A stretch of DNA of 64,000 bases from assembly GCA_963969365.1 (NCBI GenBank), contig OZ017754.1, forward strand, positions 186,001-250,000, read 5' to 3'. Under the pieces are notes generated by a model that was given only the letters and a program-made list of their open reading frames with translations, had not been told where the DNA came from and searched no databases. The translations under genes were made by a program, and so were the position numbers. Shown here piece by piece: positions 12,801 through 22,657 of this stretch. Position 1 is the stretch's first letter; each line of letters opens with the position of its first letter. The DNA is from Asterochloris sp. CNOR1. Its lineage: Eukaryota; Chlorophyta; Trebouxiophyceae; Trebouxiales; Trebouxiaceae.

Positions 12801-13336
12801 TCCAGCATCACATGGTCTGGCAAGGTCCCCGTGTGGGCATTGGTGTCCCCACACACCCAGAACTGAACACCTCTGGGCAACTCTTGAGAGAGTAATCTCA
12901 TGTCTGCAGATAAATCCTTGAAAGTGGACAGATCTTTGTGCTTGTGGCCTGGGGGCATGTAGCATGTGGCAAAGGCAACGTGCTGAGGGTGATCACCCCC
13001 CAGGCGAACATGCAGCCACAGGTAAGTGCCATCTGGAGCACATTTCCAAACAGAACAGCGGTCAGCCCACTCGCGCTTTATGTAGACAGCAATACCCCCA
13101 TGCGGTACCTTGCCACTTTGTAGGTGGCTGGGGCGCACAAGGTCATGGTAAACATATCCTTGCATGTCAGGCAGGTGTTCGCCATCGGCGTGCCAGGTCT
13201 CTGTCAGGCAAATGAATGTGCAGTTCAGTGCCACCAAGTTCTGTAGTGCATCAGGCATTGACAGGTGTGCTCTGCTGAGCCCCCCGCGCATGTTCCATAA
13301 TACCGCGGAGAGCTCGGCAGCATGGGTCCCTTCTCC
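9884..13336 (-). CDS. LINE ORF2: endonuclease, reverse transcriptase, terminal zinc knuckle
   Basis: The first ATG is at 13291, but the frame is open from the codon after the ORF1 stop (13336). The upstream 15 codons include LWN, the expected N-terminal endonuclease asparagine. APE-type endonuclease motifs follow in order: LTETW, GGIAVYI, CGDTNAHTG and SDHHPV. The reverse transcriptase core has GKAAGIDGMSAELLK, YRPITVVPVLAKLFA, FVDFEKAFDTVD, GVQQGSPLSPLLFG and the catalytic LLFADDLVLM (FADD in place of YADD). Near the C terminus is CRICGSPN...HILLHC, a CX2C...HX4C zinc knuckle. No RNase H is seen. Predicted activity is target-primed reverse transcription. The ORF has no internal stop or frameshift. 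Confidence 0.92.
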   Translation of the reverse strand, partial: GEGTHAAELSAVLWNMRGGLSRAHLSMPDALQNLVALNCTFICLTETWHADGEHLPDMQGYVYHDLVRPSHLQSGKVPHGGIAVYIKREWADRCSVWKCAPDGTYLWLHVRLGGDHPQHVAFATCYMPPGHKHKDLSTFKDLSADMRLLSQELPRGVQFWVCGDTNAHTGTLPDHVMLEGPEIPDAVQALDELPEHVPERRNECPHAVDRRGRQQLQFCKDNSLLILNGRVHGDPTGRTTYMRGRKRVVRTTLDYHMASSALYPWAERLEVLQKVSTPYMSCSDHHPVMARFRLPAAQEPPAYNGQADQPAHSKAGCLQVPAVKFEAEREEQYWQHFLCAADQQQLDAACADPEAGVLTMTRCLADAAVQTFALKKGRGQKPRQFPVWFDAECWASWREWKAAARAPVLTAHHAAANSLRCRHRAVRRRKYRQFLTNEMRRMDHLSLPDLHRIAGWRRRPGCPLSSAIQATHMQKVLGSHPASAAVPKLLPEDTITGVHIGTDAFLNADCTISDVRAGLRKLSAGKAAGIDGMSAELLKHGPFHMQHCLAKLFTSMLKGTYPTSLSTGLVTAVYKGKRRDPLNMNSYRPITVVPVLAKLFATVMEQRMTRWAEALNLRAPPQAGFRRGHSTAGQLSTLNILVRKYRRHNSKLFCCFVDFEKAFDTVDRGVLWAVLQNLGVCGHFMSCLQSMYAQDSAAVRAGGGISEAFRCLQGVQQGSPLSPLLFGLLIDVLDKVMRKVKGNHAPTLMFHDVPLLLFADDLVLMSTSEEGLQRLLNALQIFCENRRLRVNLVKTEVVVFETQRQECSIFTYSGHPLTRSDSFKYLGLWFEATKEGFAKSLGEHLEAARKTMNNMLRRCAQISLTCPRRICKLFDALVLPILSYGCEVWFWDHRAGTQATAQLESLHAQFLRRLLGIHCHTHSLIALAEFGRYPLAVHWQRQVDRFRQRIWDLKPKLQKEPLLWAMYDGVCYLPLYRDLSLAPFCALQAHGSAETAPGKKQHEQRFRDCQAATVATYMQMRGPNTAYAMQTYLTRIRGFRLRRAYASIRCSSHQLRVQTGRYLLPQLKREDRTCRICGSPNEIEDESHILLHCPGLADLRSAHSHLFAEQQQSLATLFEQPPSRVATYIRAALLQHATMLGITGGTSGPK

Positions 13337-14608
13337 CTAGCAGCTCCTATCCAGGAGCCACCGGCCGCTGTCGGTGCGGATCCAAATGCGGTCCAGTCGG
13401 AAGCAGCAGGTGATGTTCTGCTTGCGCAAGTCGCGAAAGCGGCCCATGGCCAGGCGCTTCCTCATCTGCTGCTCAGGGGTCAAATCTGGCTGCAGATAAA
13501 CCTTGTTAAATGCTGGATGGTGCTTGAGCTGACTTGCAGCACGTAGTACACTGGCACATTGATCTTTGCGGGCAACCCGTATGCGCACAGGGGGAGTCTT
13601 CCCTGTCGCATTTCTCAGCTTGATGCGCTCTACCTTCAGCACCTCAACACCCTCAAGGTGCAGGCCATCCTTCAGCATGTCAGCAACCTGGTTCTGAAGC
13701 ATGCCCACATCCTCAGTGCTGAAGTCCTGTGCATCAGGCCCCTCGCAAGTCATTCCATGTGCCACCACCACATCCTCATTAGCAGGTACACTCTTATCTG
13801 CAGGCTCCGCCGCTCTGTCTGCATCACGCTCCTGAATCACCCGTTCCAGCTGGGTCTGCTGCTCCTCAGTCCTCATTTGCGTCTGCCGCAGCCCTGCCTC
13901 TACTGCCTGCATTGCAGCCTGGCTTGGCCCACTGGTGGCTGCCGTGGTCTGTGCCTGCTCAAGCTGTTGCACCCGCTGTAAGGTGGCTGCCAGTTGCGTC
14001 TGGGTATCTGTCAGCTTTTGTTCTACTGCACTGAGCTTCTGCTCCAGCTGCTGGTCCCGGCCGCGAAGCATGTGCTGGACCATTGCCCTTATGTCTGCTT
14101 CTGATAAGACCTTTGCAGGCCTCATGTCTGCAGCGGCGTCGCTGCCTTCTGCAGCCTGTGGTGCAGGCGTCAGCAGCACTGCGGGCCCCAACTCCCCCAC
14201 CTCAAGGGCGGCAGGGGTGTTGTTACCAGCATCAGCAGCTGAGGCTGCTGAGGCTGGTGCCAAAAGCCCAGTCTCAGCAGGTCCAGACACCAGCGCATCA
14301 GGCTCTGCAGTTGATGCCAAAGGACCAACTACAGGCAATGGCGTCACGGCCATGCTGCCACCTGTCTTGCCACCTGCCCTGCCTGCTCTTGCATCAGGCA
14401 GGCGTGCCTGCTTGGCGAGTCTGCTGCTGTCTTGGCCTCCATCACATTCAGTCAAATCATCGCTCTTGTCGGCCCAGCGGTTCACTGTTGTATCCTTGCC
14501 AGCCCTCCCAGGCTGCACCCTGCTCAAAAGAGGCGGTGCTGCTGGTCGGCCAGGCTTTGGCGCCTCCCGGCCTGGGCTAGATCTGCGCTGTGCTGAGCTG
14601 AGCACCAT
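13337..14608 (-). CDS. LINE ORF1: coiled-coil RNA-binding protein
   Basis: This 423-residue protein starts at an ATG at 14608. Residues 1-170 are Ala/Pro-rich and disordered-looking. About 175-270 is a Gln/Leu/Glu-rich coiled coil (QQLEQKLSAVEQKLTDTQ). The C-terminal 130 residues are a basic mixed region (KTPPVRIRVARKDQCASVLR, VYLQPDLTPEQQMRKRL) like the nucleic-acid-binding part of LINE ORF1 proteins. It probably coats the element RNA. It ends with UAG at 13337-13339, in the same frame as ORF2. The assignment comes from position before ORF2 and domain style, not from a database match. Confidence 0.82.
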   Translation of the reverse strand: MVLSSAQRRSSPGREAPKPGRPAAPPLLSRVQPGRAGKDTTVNRWADKSDDLTECDGGQDSSRLAKQARLPDARAGRAGGKTGGSMAVTPLPVVGPLASTAEPDALVSGPAETGLLAPASAASAADAGNNTPAALEVGELGPAVLLTPAPQAAEGSDAAADMRPAKVLSEADIRAMVQHMLRGRDQQLEQKLSAVEQKLTDTQTQLAATLQRVQQLEQAQTTAATSGPSQAAMQAVEAGLRQTQMRTEEQQTQLERVIQERDADRAAEPADKSVPANEDVVVAHGMTCEGPDAQDFSTEDVGMLQNQVADMLKDGLHLEGVEVLKVERIKLRNATGKTPPVRIRVARKDQCASVLRAASQLKHHPAFNKVYLQPDLTPEQQMRKRLAMGRFRDLRKQNITCCFRLDRIWIRTDSGRWLLDRSC

Positions 14609-14699
14609 GCGATCAGTGTCAACAGCAGATCGCCTGAACTGAGAGTCTCAGTTTTTCTCAGATCCAGCTGTTACAACAGCCTAGGGTATTAAAGCCCTA

Positions 14700-16722
14700 G
14701 ACAAATTGCTGTCGCTTACTGGGTGGCAGACTCGCGCCAATGCTATCACAAGGCAGTGACGTCGGATAAGGAGGTAGCTGGCAAAGCTTCGGCTGCTGGC
14801 TCCCCGCCTATAAGAAGCAAGCAGCATGTCAACAAGCGTTGCTGTGCACCTCATGAGGAGAGTTTCATGGCAGGTAGCGCAGATGTGGCACTGCTGATCT
14901 GACAGCAGCAGTGGGAGACAGAAAGTCAGGGTTGCAACCCCCCTTCGGCCACAGACCTGGCTGAGTACCAGCCGCCATACTGGCCAGCTCAGGCGCTGAG
15001 ATCTGTCCCTGAGTCAGCTCAGCACATACCCAGAGAGCATGCGTGAAATACTGGTGGTAGGCTGAGAACTTAGCATCTGACGGAACATGAGCTGCACCAT
15101 TCCAGTTGACTTGGCTCGCACACCAGGGTCCTCCTACCTCTGCCCAGCTGAAGGCTTATGCAACAATTGATGCGCATAAGCTGCAAGCGATCTTGCACAG
15201 CTCCAACTCCTCCATCAGGCTGCCATCTCACCTGACGAGGAAGTGTTCTGCACAGCTGTCCATGGCTTCCTTGTGCGCTTGGCCAGCTGCAGCAGATAGG
15301 CAGCACAGCCAAGCTAAACGCAAACACCTCCTGACAAGTTGACGCCTGCGGCGAGCATCGCAGCTGCCAGAGATAGTGCTCACTCAGGCGAGGCGTGCTC
15401 AGCTGGGTGAGAGCTTGTGTCTTTCCTGCCCTGACTGGGCCAAAGCTGCAGTGAAACGTCTAAGGTGAATTGGCTAGAAGTGCTGGTGCCATCAAGAAGC
15501 AGAACACAATGCTGGACCCTGCGTGACCTGCGGCAGGGAAAAGCAGAGATGTCATCAGGCCTGCAGCCTGTTGTTGCCAACTGCTGCCCTGGCAGACCTG
15601 TGTTTGTGATGTCTCATTCACTGAGACTGAGTCAGTCTTCCTGACAGTGCTACACAGGAGTCACAAGCACAGTTGCCTGACAGGCCTGCTTCAGCACAGA
15701 GAGCCAACATCAATGCGTCACGAGGAAGACTCGTCTGGGACAGGCAAAGAGCTCCTTAGACATTGTGAAGCATGACAGGCTGGGGCGCTTTGCTTTGCCT
15801 TCTGACAGCTGTCACGCTGCTGAGGCAGCAGAGCAACATTGCTCTGCTTAGACAGGCCATGCCACAAAGCTGCTGCTGTTGGCACCCACAGGCCTGGCGC
15901 ACACAGGGCCGTGTAACCAGACGGCAGTCCAGCCGGCAGGTGCCACGCCGCTGCATCCTATCAAGATGCTTGCCAAAGACAGTACTCCTGCTGCTGGCAG
16001 GCAATTGGGTAGGATGCCTTGCTTACTGAGCTTGCCAACAGCACATGCTGGTCAAAGCAGAGCAGACACTCCTTGGGGTGAGTCAAGTGCAAGCAAAGGT
16101 ATGTTGGGTCAAGTGATGGACACCCTTACACCAGCCATTATGTTGTGCAGGATGTCTGCCCCTGTTGCATGGGGGACCAGCAGGCTGCAAGCTCTGTGTA
16201 ACAGCATGAAGCCGCTGAGGTGCAGCAGGAAATTGATTGCGCTGATTGCTGAAATGACAGCGCTGCAGCTGCGAGGACCTCACCCATGATATGCCCGGAG
16301 TCGGTGTTACAATAAAAATAATTTTCGTTGTACAATAGGCCACAGCTGGAGGCCCGACGACTGTTTCATAGATAATTCACGGGTGGTGCACTTGTATGAT
16401 CATATCGAGCATCCAGACTTGAGCGGCAAGGGCCGCAGATCAAGAGGGTTTGACCAGGGTAGTCCAGTATTCCTCATTCTGGTCAAACACAGATCCTGCT
16501 GTCCAAACTAACCACCCGGCCTTGCCTCGACCAGTCACAGTCAAGCCGGAGCGCGGCCATGAATGCAGGTGAGGTCAAGCATTCCGTTGCTCTAGACATC
16601 GGGGCTTCCGATGTTGGCGTGGTGCTGGAAGTATCCCCCAGAGCTGCCAGGCTGCCTTGAGGTAAGCTGAGGCTGCTCAATGCAAGTGACCTCCCTGTGA
16701 CTGCCTCGCCTGCAGCCAGGCC
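14700..16722 (-). repeat. Right arm of the large inverted duplication
   Basis: Reverse-complement counterpart of 62-1960. The core (about 14970-16290) is nearly identical to the left arm; similarity weakens toward 14700 (next to the LINE) and toward 16722. An insertion of about 130 bases at 16300-16440, AT-rich with AATAAAAATAATTTT, is absent from the left arm. The outer end carries the start codon and first exon of the gene at 16559, so the arm probably includes that gene's promoter. No other gene is visible inside. Confidence 0.85.
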
Positions 16723-17275
16723 ACTACAAAGTGGAGGGGACGCAAAAGCGCTTGACCCCCGCAACCCAGTGAGAAGCAGCCAATCTAAGCGCCTTTGCAT
16801 TGCATTGCTGCTGATCACTGAGGTGGTGCTCCTGACTTGCAGAGGCTGCGGGTCCTGATGGCCGCCTTGAGAGAAATACCTCACATTGCCATGTGTAAGG
16901 TATGGCACAGCTGGAAGAAGTGCATATGCCTCTTCTCAGTGGCAGCAGAGGCTTGCTTCGTATATATATTTATGCCGCTGGATTCTCAACATGATCAGGG
17001 CCCACCTTGAGGTGGTCTCTGTCCGCAGACATGCTACGCTAGCGCTCGCCTACCCCACGGAGATGGTCTACCGTCATGCCTTTACTGCCAGGCCATCAAC
17101 CAGGCCCTCTCTGACTTCCTGTGGCTGCTTGAGGGGCGGGAAGAGGAGCCATGGCAGTTTCCTGCAGTTTCTGGGGCGCAAACATGGGGCAGGCCTGGGC
17201 ACAGCCATGTGGCTGCCATTGCTGCCGCTGCGGTGGGGTCTCACGCCCTGTGTCAGTGATGGCCACAGAGCCGCC
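16559..17275 (+). CDS. Unidentified protein gene starting in the right inverted arm
   Basis: Five exons join in phase: 16559-16568 (MNA), 16716-16768, 16843-16899 (RLRVLMAALREIPHIAMCK), 16949-17011 (RLASYIYLCRWILNMIRAHL) and 17029 onward (LPHGDGLPSCLYCQAINQAL, then SDFLWLLEGREEEPWQFP). Each junction has a GT donor and AG acceptor. The last exon is open to 17275; the true donor was not resolved. A further possible exon lies at about 17316-17460 (QWKKEFYINTTTQTFTVALYR). The product is helical, with paired cysteines in exon 5 and a hydrophobic stretch in exon 4. I do not recognise the family. A diverged first-exon copy lies at 218-227, reading the other way. Confidence 0.5.
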
Positions 17276-17666
17276 GTGCACAAAACGTGTTGCAAGCAAC
17301 GGTGTCGCCTCTGCAGGCAATGTTGGCAATGGGCTTCCTGTGCTGGTAGTCAGGCACAACAGGCAAGTCCCTCAGCCCAGGGGCCAGGGTGAACAGTGGA
17401 AGAAGGAATTCTACATCAACACAACTACGCAGACTTTTACTGTTGCCTTGTACAGATGACAGCTCAGCCAGCCAATGCGTGGTGATACAATGCTCTACTT
17501 GAAGCAAAGGTTCTTGCACTCCACCCTCTGCCGCCGCTTTCCATGGACAAAGACACTCCCCTCAAGTACAGTGCATTGCATGTGGTCTCACCACTTTTAA
17601 GTGGGCCAGCAGCCCTGCCGGGGCTGCTGCCAGGGTGCACACCCAAGCACAGCGGTACCCTGTCAA

Positions 17667-18404
17667 CTATTGTAGCCTCAGTGGCTCCAGCAGCTCATGA
17701 TGGTTGCGCACTTTTCTGTCCTGGCCTTGCTCCAGCTCCCAGTACATGAGGGGGCCTTCTGAGCCAAGCTCGCTGCTCCGCCCTTGCTGCATTAGCTGCT
17801 GCTCCCCTTAGCCCCTGTCTTTCTTGACAACAGGATGCTTGTTACCTGCAGCACAGCAGCGGGGGCTGTCACCGAGCAAGATAGCGTTCATGAGGGCCTG
17901 CAATGCGTATCCTGAGCTGCCCAACAGTTGGATCTACCATGCGGTGCAACACCTGCCATGCCATGCCAGCTTGTGCTGAGGGGCCAGCATTCCTTGTAAC
18001 AGGAGGCCTGCGCCTTTCATGGCCTTGAAGAGTCTGTCTCTGGCAAGTGCAAGTCTGAGGCCTGTGATGGCAACTAGTAAAATCCAAGTGCAGTGCCCAT
18101 TACTGTTGGTATGTTGGAAGAGATGCATGGGCAGGATATGGGTTTCAGTCATGTCTTTGGAGCATGTAAATGCTCTTAACACGGTAACCTATGTTCCACT
18201 TCTCCTTCAGTATCTTCAAGCAGGAACTGACATAATAAGGGAGTCTGCCAAGGCTTGCTGCCTGAACGGGACTGGGTTGTTGCAGCATCCACGAACGAGG
18301 TTTCAACTTTCTCAGATCGTCTCCGCACTCATCTCATTGAATAAGATCCCAGCAAAGTCTGAGCCAGGGAGCTGCGCCCAGGTCTCAAGAGCCAGGACCG
18401 TCCT
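17667..18404 (-). CDS. 3' part of an unidentified gene
   Basis: Four exons join in consistent phase: 18404-18329 (LETWAQLPGSDFAGILFNEM), 18061-17953 (FKAMKGAGLLLQGMLAPQHK), 17916-17846 (GYALQALMNAILLGDSPRCC) and 17758-17667 (GPLMYWELEQGQDRKVRNHH, ending ...LRLQ then TAG). All junctions have GT donors and AG acceptors. Upstream exons probably exist between 18405 and 19000 but could not be fixed, so the N terminus is missing from this model. It is convergent with the gene at 16559. No known domain was recognised. Confidence 0.5.
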
Positions 18405-19058
18405 CTGTGCAGCAGAGGGGAAAGAGGCAGGTGCCAGAGCAGTTGACAGGAGATTCTGAAGTGCTGACAGAAGGAGGAAACAGGTGAGCCACCGCAGCAG
18501 CGGCTGAAGCAAAAGTGCTAGGGACAGAGGACTGCCCCAGCACTGCAGCATTCTGCAACATGAGGATCTGATGGCCGCCTGCACATGGCAGACCTGGGCT
18601 CCCCCATAGCGAGGCGTCTGGCTGCCTTTGACCCCTTGTCTCCCACACAGATGGCTGGCGCTAGCTGCCCCTTTAGGCACCACCGTCACTAAGGCCTCCC
18701 ATCAGGCCACCTAGTGATGAAATGATGGTCTGCTGCCACAGGCACCAGCCCTAGACCACCTGAGTGGCATGCTCACATTGCTGCTGGTGGCATTGGTGCC
18801 AGTGAAACTGTCAGCCGTGCCTCAAGGCGGCACTGCCTTGTCTGACTTTCCATGTGAAGCTCCTCTGCTGCAGGTGCCAGGCAGGACTCTCTGATGATGC
18901 AGGCACGAGCGACCACGGAGTCACAGCAGCTGTCTCGCAGGCGGTGCTGACTGTGGCCGCACTGGCTTGAAAGGCCCAATATCAGAGCACAGCTGCAGTC
19001 TCACAGATGCCTATCTGCTGCAGGCACCCCACTCCACAGAGACCTTGACTTCCTGAGG
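18405..19058. other. Unresolved interval, probable upstream exons and promoter
   Basis: This stretch holds short open frames on the minus strand (for example around 18600 and 18800-18960) that may be further exons of the gene ending at 17667. It also holds the region upstream of the secreted-protein start at 19059. No exon boundary here could be supported by phase. Confidence 0.3.
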
Positions 19059-22000
19059 ATGGCTAGGCTGGCCGTGGCCCATGTAGCAGCGCTGGTGTGC
19101 TGCATTGGCGGCATCCAGGCTGTCGGCAATGGCCCTTATCTTGGAGGCCTGACCTTCGTGAGTACCGGCCGTCTTTGCCTGGCTTGCAGCCTTGTCCTTA
19201 CCTGCTGAATTGGCCTTGGGGTCATTCCAGCATCATCTGCATCCACCATAGGTTGAGCTGCAGGTAACGCTGAGCACAAGCACTGCCTTTATACATTGCG
19301 TAAGACACCTGCAGCAGACCATGCTGAAGGCCTGCGTTCACTCCAGCATTTGGCCCCTGCATCATCCCTGCTGCTGGGCACTGATCTGCCACTCTACATG
19401 GTGGCCTTGTGACAGGGGGACTGTGTCTGCACCTCTGCTACAGCAATGCTGCTCAGCGGCACGCCTGTGTCCCTGTCTCTACTGTGCCTGCCAATGTGCC
19501 TTGCTGCTACCAATTGTGCAAAAAGTTGTGCTCCACTGCTGCAGTGACTGCTGGAGGTCAAGACTGCTGGCAGCTCAGCTTACGAGCTGCTAGCTCAACT
19601 CCTGCTGCACCACAGTCTTCTGATTCCTGCCTCATAGTAACAGGTGCAGGAAAACAGGATGCTGCCAACAAGCACTCTGAGTAAAATCATGATAAAAACC
19701 TAGCCCTCCTCTTGTCTGCTGCAGCGAAGCACACAGACCGTCAGTGCCAACCTCAGGTTCACAGGGCGGGGCCCTGCAGGAAGCAATGCCTCAGCGCAGA
19801 CAGAGCTGATGGTGGAGTCGGGCGGGGGGAGCCTCAATGTGACCAAGCAGATCTACTTCGACCACCCCAACATCACGCTCACACACATTCACATCGCCTA
19901 CGCCAACGTGAGCTGTCATGTTGGCGGGATCTTGAGGGGCTGGCACAGCTCTTGCCACAGACATGCTCGTGCCTGGTCCAAAGGTTTAGGGTGGCTGGGG
20001 CCTCTTGGATCTTGGTGGATGTTGCCCCTGGCCGGGGCAGGCCCTGCAAGCAGGCGCGCTGTAATGCTGTCGCGAGAAGCACAGCAGAGGGGGCCCTGAC
20101 TCCCTCAGCCAGTAGCCGGCATTGTTTCTGTGTGGCATGATCTGTATCTGAGCTGTTCGCTTTACCAGTACGGTGCTATGTATGTCCAGAGACAAGCAGA
20201 CCCTGGCCTGCCGGTGGTGACTTGGTGTGCACAGCGCTTGCCACACATCTGCTGGGCTGGATGCAAGCAGTGCAATGGTGTGCTGTCACTACATGCAAGT
20301 GGGCTGGGTCGGAGCAGCCAAGGTTCCACCGCCTCTGCAGGCGTGCATTCTGCTGGCACACAGCGCACCTGGTGCAACTCGGTGCACATGTGGTGCTCAC
20401 TTCTTGGCTACGCCACGCTTGCCGTGGACCTGAGGGCAACATCAGCATCCGCCAGCTGCAGGCCTGCCTGCACAGCCCTTTCAATGCAATACGGGCCCAC
20501 CAATTCGCACTCAACTGCCTGCAGTCGACCGCAACACCCGGCGGGCAGCTGCAGCTCATAAATGCACCTGTTGTCAGCATTTATCAAAACTCCTCAGGTG
20601 AGCCTTTTGCAAGTGCTTCAGATACTGCTGCACCATTGATGGCCTGATGCCACTCTGCAGTCATGCTGCTTGTCAGTAGTGACGTACGGCAACAGCAGGC
20701 AGGCCCAATGCTCAGGGTGCAGCAAACTGCTTTCCAGAGGGACTGCACAGACAGTACTGTGCAGTGTGAAGTGCTTCTCATTGGGCGCCTTTGCCTTGCA
20801 GGCAACGATTTCTTGAATGGGAATGATTCCCCCATTGGGCAGGTGAGCTGTACAGGCGGCTGGCAGTGCAAGGCGACAAGGAGGTGCCTGCATCCCTTCA
20901 GCAGTCGTGGCTGCCTCTGAGGCTGTCCCGTCCTCTCCCAGAGGGGCTGCCGACATTGTTGTGCCCTTGAGACAAGCATGCCTGCCTGCACCATGGCCTC
21001 TGGACACAGCTGTGTAGCTTTGGCTGCAACACCAGGCATGCATGCTGCGCTCCTGGGTCCCTCACCTGTCGCTTGATGCTTGAAGCACGCAACTTAACTG
21101 AGACAGCCACAGATGCCCTCTTGGCACCTTCAGACTGTCTGACTGCTGCTTCAAGCATGTAGCGACTGGAAGGCATTTGGACAGCTGCTCAGCATGTCAT
21201 TCTGCTGTCAACCTTGAGGAGAACACGGTGGCGCTGGGGCGGACACAGAGTTGCTGGGCAAGGCAGGCTTTACACATGCACAGCTGCTCACTGGCCAAAA
21301 GACCTGATCACTGGCTTGCTGCTTGCAGAACGGGCTGCTGAGCCAAGTTTTGGCCAACGGCTTCTCCATCCCACTGGCCGGCCTGCCCCTAGAGTGCCTG
21401 CTGGACTGTTGCACGGTTATCACCACTGACAACGGTAAGCGGCGCAGACTGTTGTGTGCTCTTCAGCGGGCTGCCCTGCAGTGCTTCAACTTCTGCGTTC
21501 CCCACGCCACTTGTCTGCAGGCTGACAGCACAGCCAACAGTAAACGCACACAATGTCAGGGGGCTTTCCCATCAGTGTGCACTGAAGGGCTGCTGCAAAG
21601 TCACGCAGGCATCATAACGAGCAGGCTGCTCAGCTTGGCGCAGCCAACAGATGCGCTGCATGTTGTCTTAACCTGCAGAGTGTGTTGGTGACTGCCCTCC
21701 GAGGACTGCTGCATTGGGGTCACCACAGCACAGCTGTGGTGCTGAGAAGGACTTGACTGCTGGTGGCTGCAATCCTGGAATGATGCGCCGTCCTCACAGC
21801 AGCCGAGTGTTGCAGTGTCTCTACAGCGGCTGATGAGCGCAGAGGCCAGTGCTGTGCAGTGGGGTTTGTCCTCCTGGAGTGCTTCGTGTCTTGATGGCGG
21901 CCAAATGCTGCAGGAGTCCTCACCTCTGCCTTATTATGTGGCACACATGGTGGCACTCTGTCTTCTGGCAACCAAGCGGCTGACCGCTGCACACTGCAGT

Positions 22001-22297
22001 AGTGCCTGCAACTGACTAACGAGTCTTTTGTCTGGCTGTTTGACAGGTGGCTGCTGCCCAGACTCAAGCGAACTGCCCGTCGAGTCCAACCCCCAACAAA
22101 CCAAGAACCTGCCCCTTGTTGGTTGTTACATAGGTGATATAGGGATTGGTGCATGGATGTGTCTGCTTGCACATCTGCTCTTGTCAATTTTGCTTGCCGT
22201 TTGTCCCTTCTGAGTGGCTGGTTTCCTTGCTGCAGGCAATCACCAATTTGCCAACCAGTCTGAAATCAGCTCGGGCTGGTTGCAAGTTGTCGGTTGA
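19059..22297 (+). CDS. Secreted six-cysteine glycoprotein, paralog A
   Basis: Seven exons, all in phase: 19059-19157, 19725-19907, 20525-20597, 20802-20842, 21329-21434, 22047-22133 and 22236-22297, giving 216 residues. Exon 1 encodes a signal peptide (MARLAVAHVAALVCCIGGIQ) followed by NGPYLGGLTF. The mature part has N-glycosylation sequons NAS, NVT, NIT, NSS and NQS. It has six cysteines outside the signal peptide, at about 155, 159, 160, 170, 171 and 194, in the motifs LECLLDCC, GGCCPDS and GCYIG. It ends SSGWLQVVG then TGA. It is probably extracellular or wall-associated. No known family was recognised. It is paralogous to the gene at 33288 and convergent with the receptor-like kinase, whose end is 361 bases away. 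Confidence 0.85.
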
Positions 22298-22657
22298 AGC
22301 ACTTTGCTGGCTGTTTCTTCCCTTTTCAAGTCATGGCAGAGCGCCGCTGGGTCCTCAGCAACAACAAGGCTGTTGATACCCTTGACACACTGCAAAGTTA
22401 GCAGTTTAAGTAGTCTCGTGTATGCAAAAGCCCAACTCTTGCAGGGCAACACCCAGTCAGTTGAAGTGTGTTGCTGATGCTTCATGAAGGCTTCATTGTC
22501 AGTTCTGGTGACATGGTGAAGTCATAAGGTGATCGTTGAGAGTGACTCTGAACTGTCTGTGGTAGACACAACTTTGTGGGTGCATTCTCAAATACTGTGA
22601 GCCAACTGCCAAATCAAGGGCAAAAATCAGCATAGCAGAGTTACAACGATTACAACA

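Larger units (their letters stand above)
9590..14690 (-). mobile_element. Non-LTR retrotransposon (LINE) with ORF1 and endonuclease/RT ORF2
   Basis: A two-frame LINE on the minus strand: ORF1 (14608-13337) and ORF2 (13336-9884). Its 5' end lies between 14641 and about 14705, where similarity to the inverted arm resumes. The 3' end is not defined: no poly(A) or clear target-site duplication is visible, so 9590 is nominal, chosen to include a strong hairpin at 9596-9614. It lies just inside the right inverted arm, so it may have inserted after the duplication. Both reading frames are full length and undisrupted, so the copy looks young. Zepp-like and RandI-like LINEs are known from green algae; the clade was not assigned here. 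Confidence 0.9.

Noticed and set aside
13935-14642. Plus-strand 235-codon frame opposite LINE ORF1
   Set aside because: It is a shadow of the Ala/Gln-rich ORF1 and has no domain or splice context.
62-16722. Inverted arms as terminal inverted repeats of one giant DNA transposon
   Set aside because: No transposase is seen between them, similarity fades toward the outer ends instead of ending sharply, and the ends contain a spliced first exon of an outward gene.
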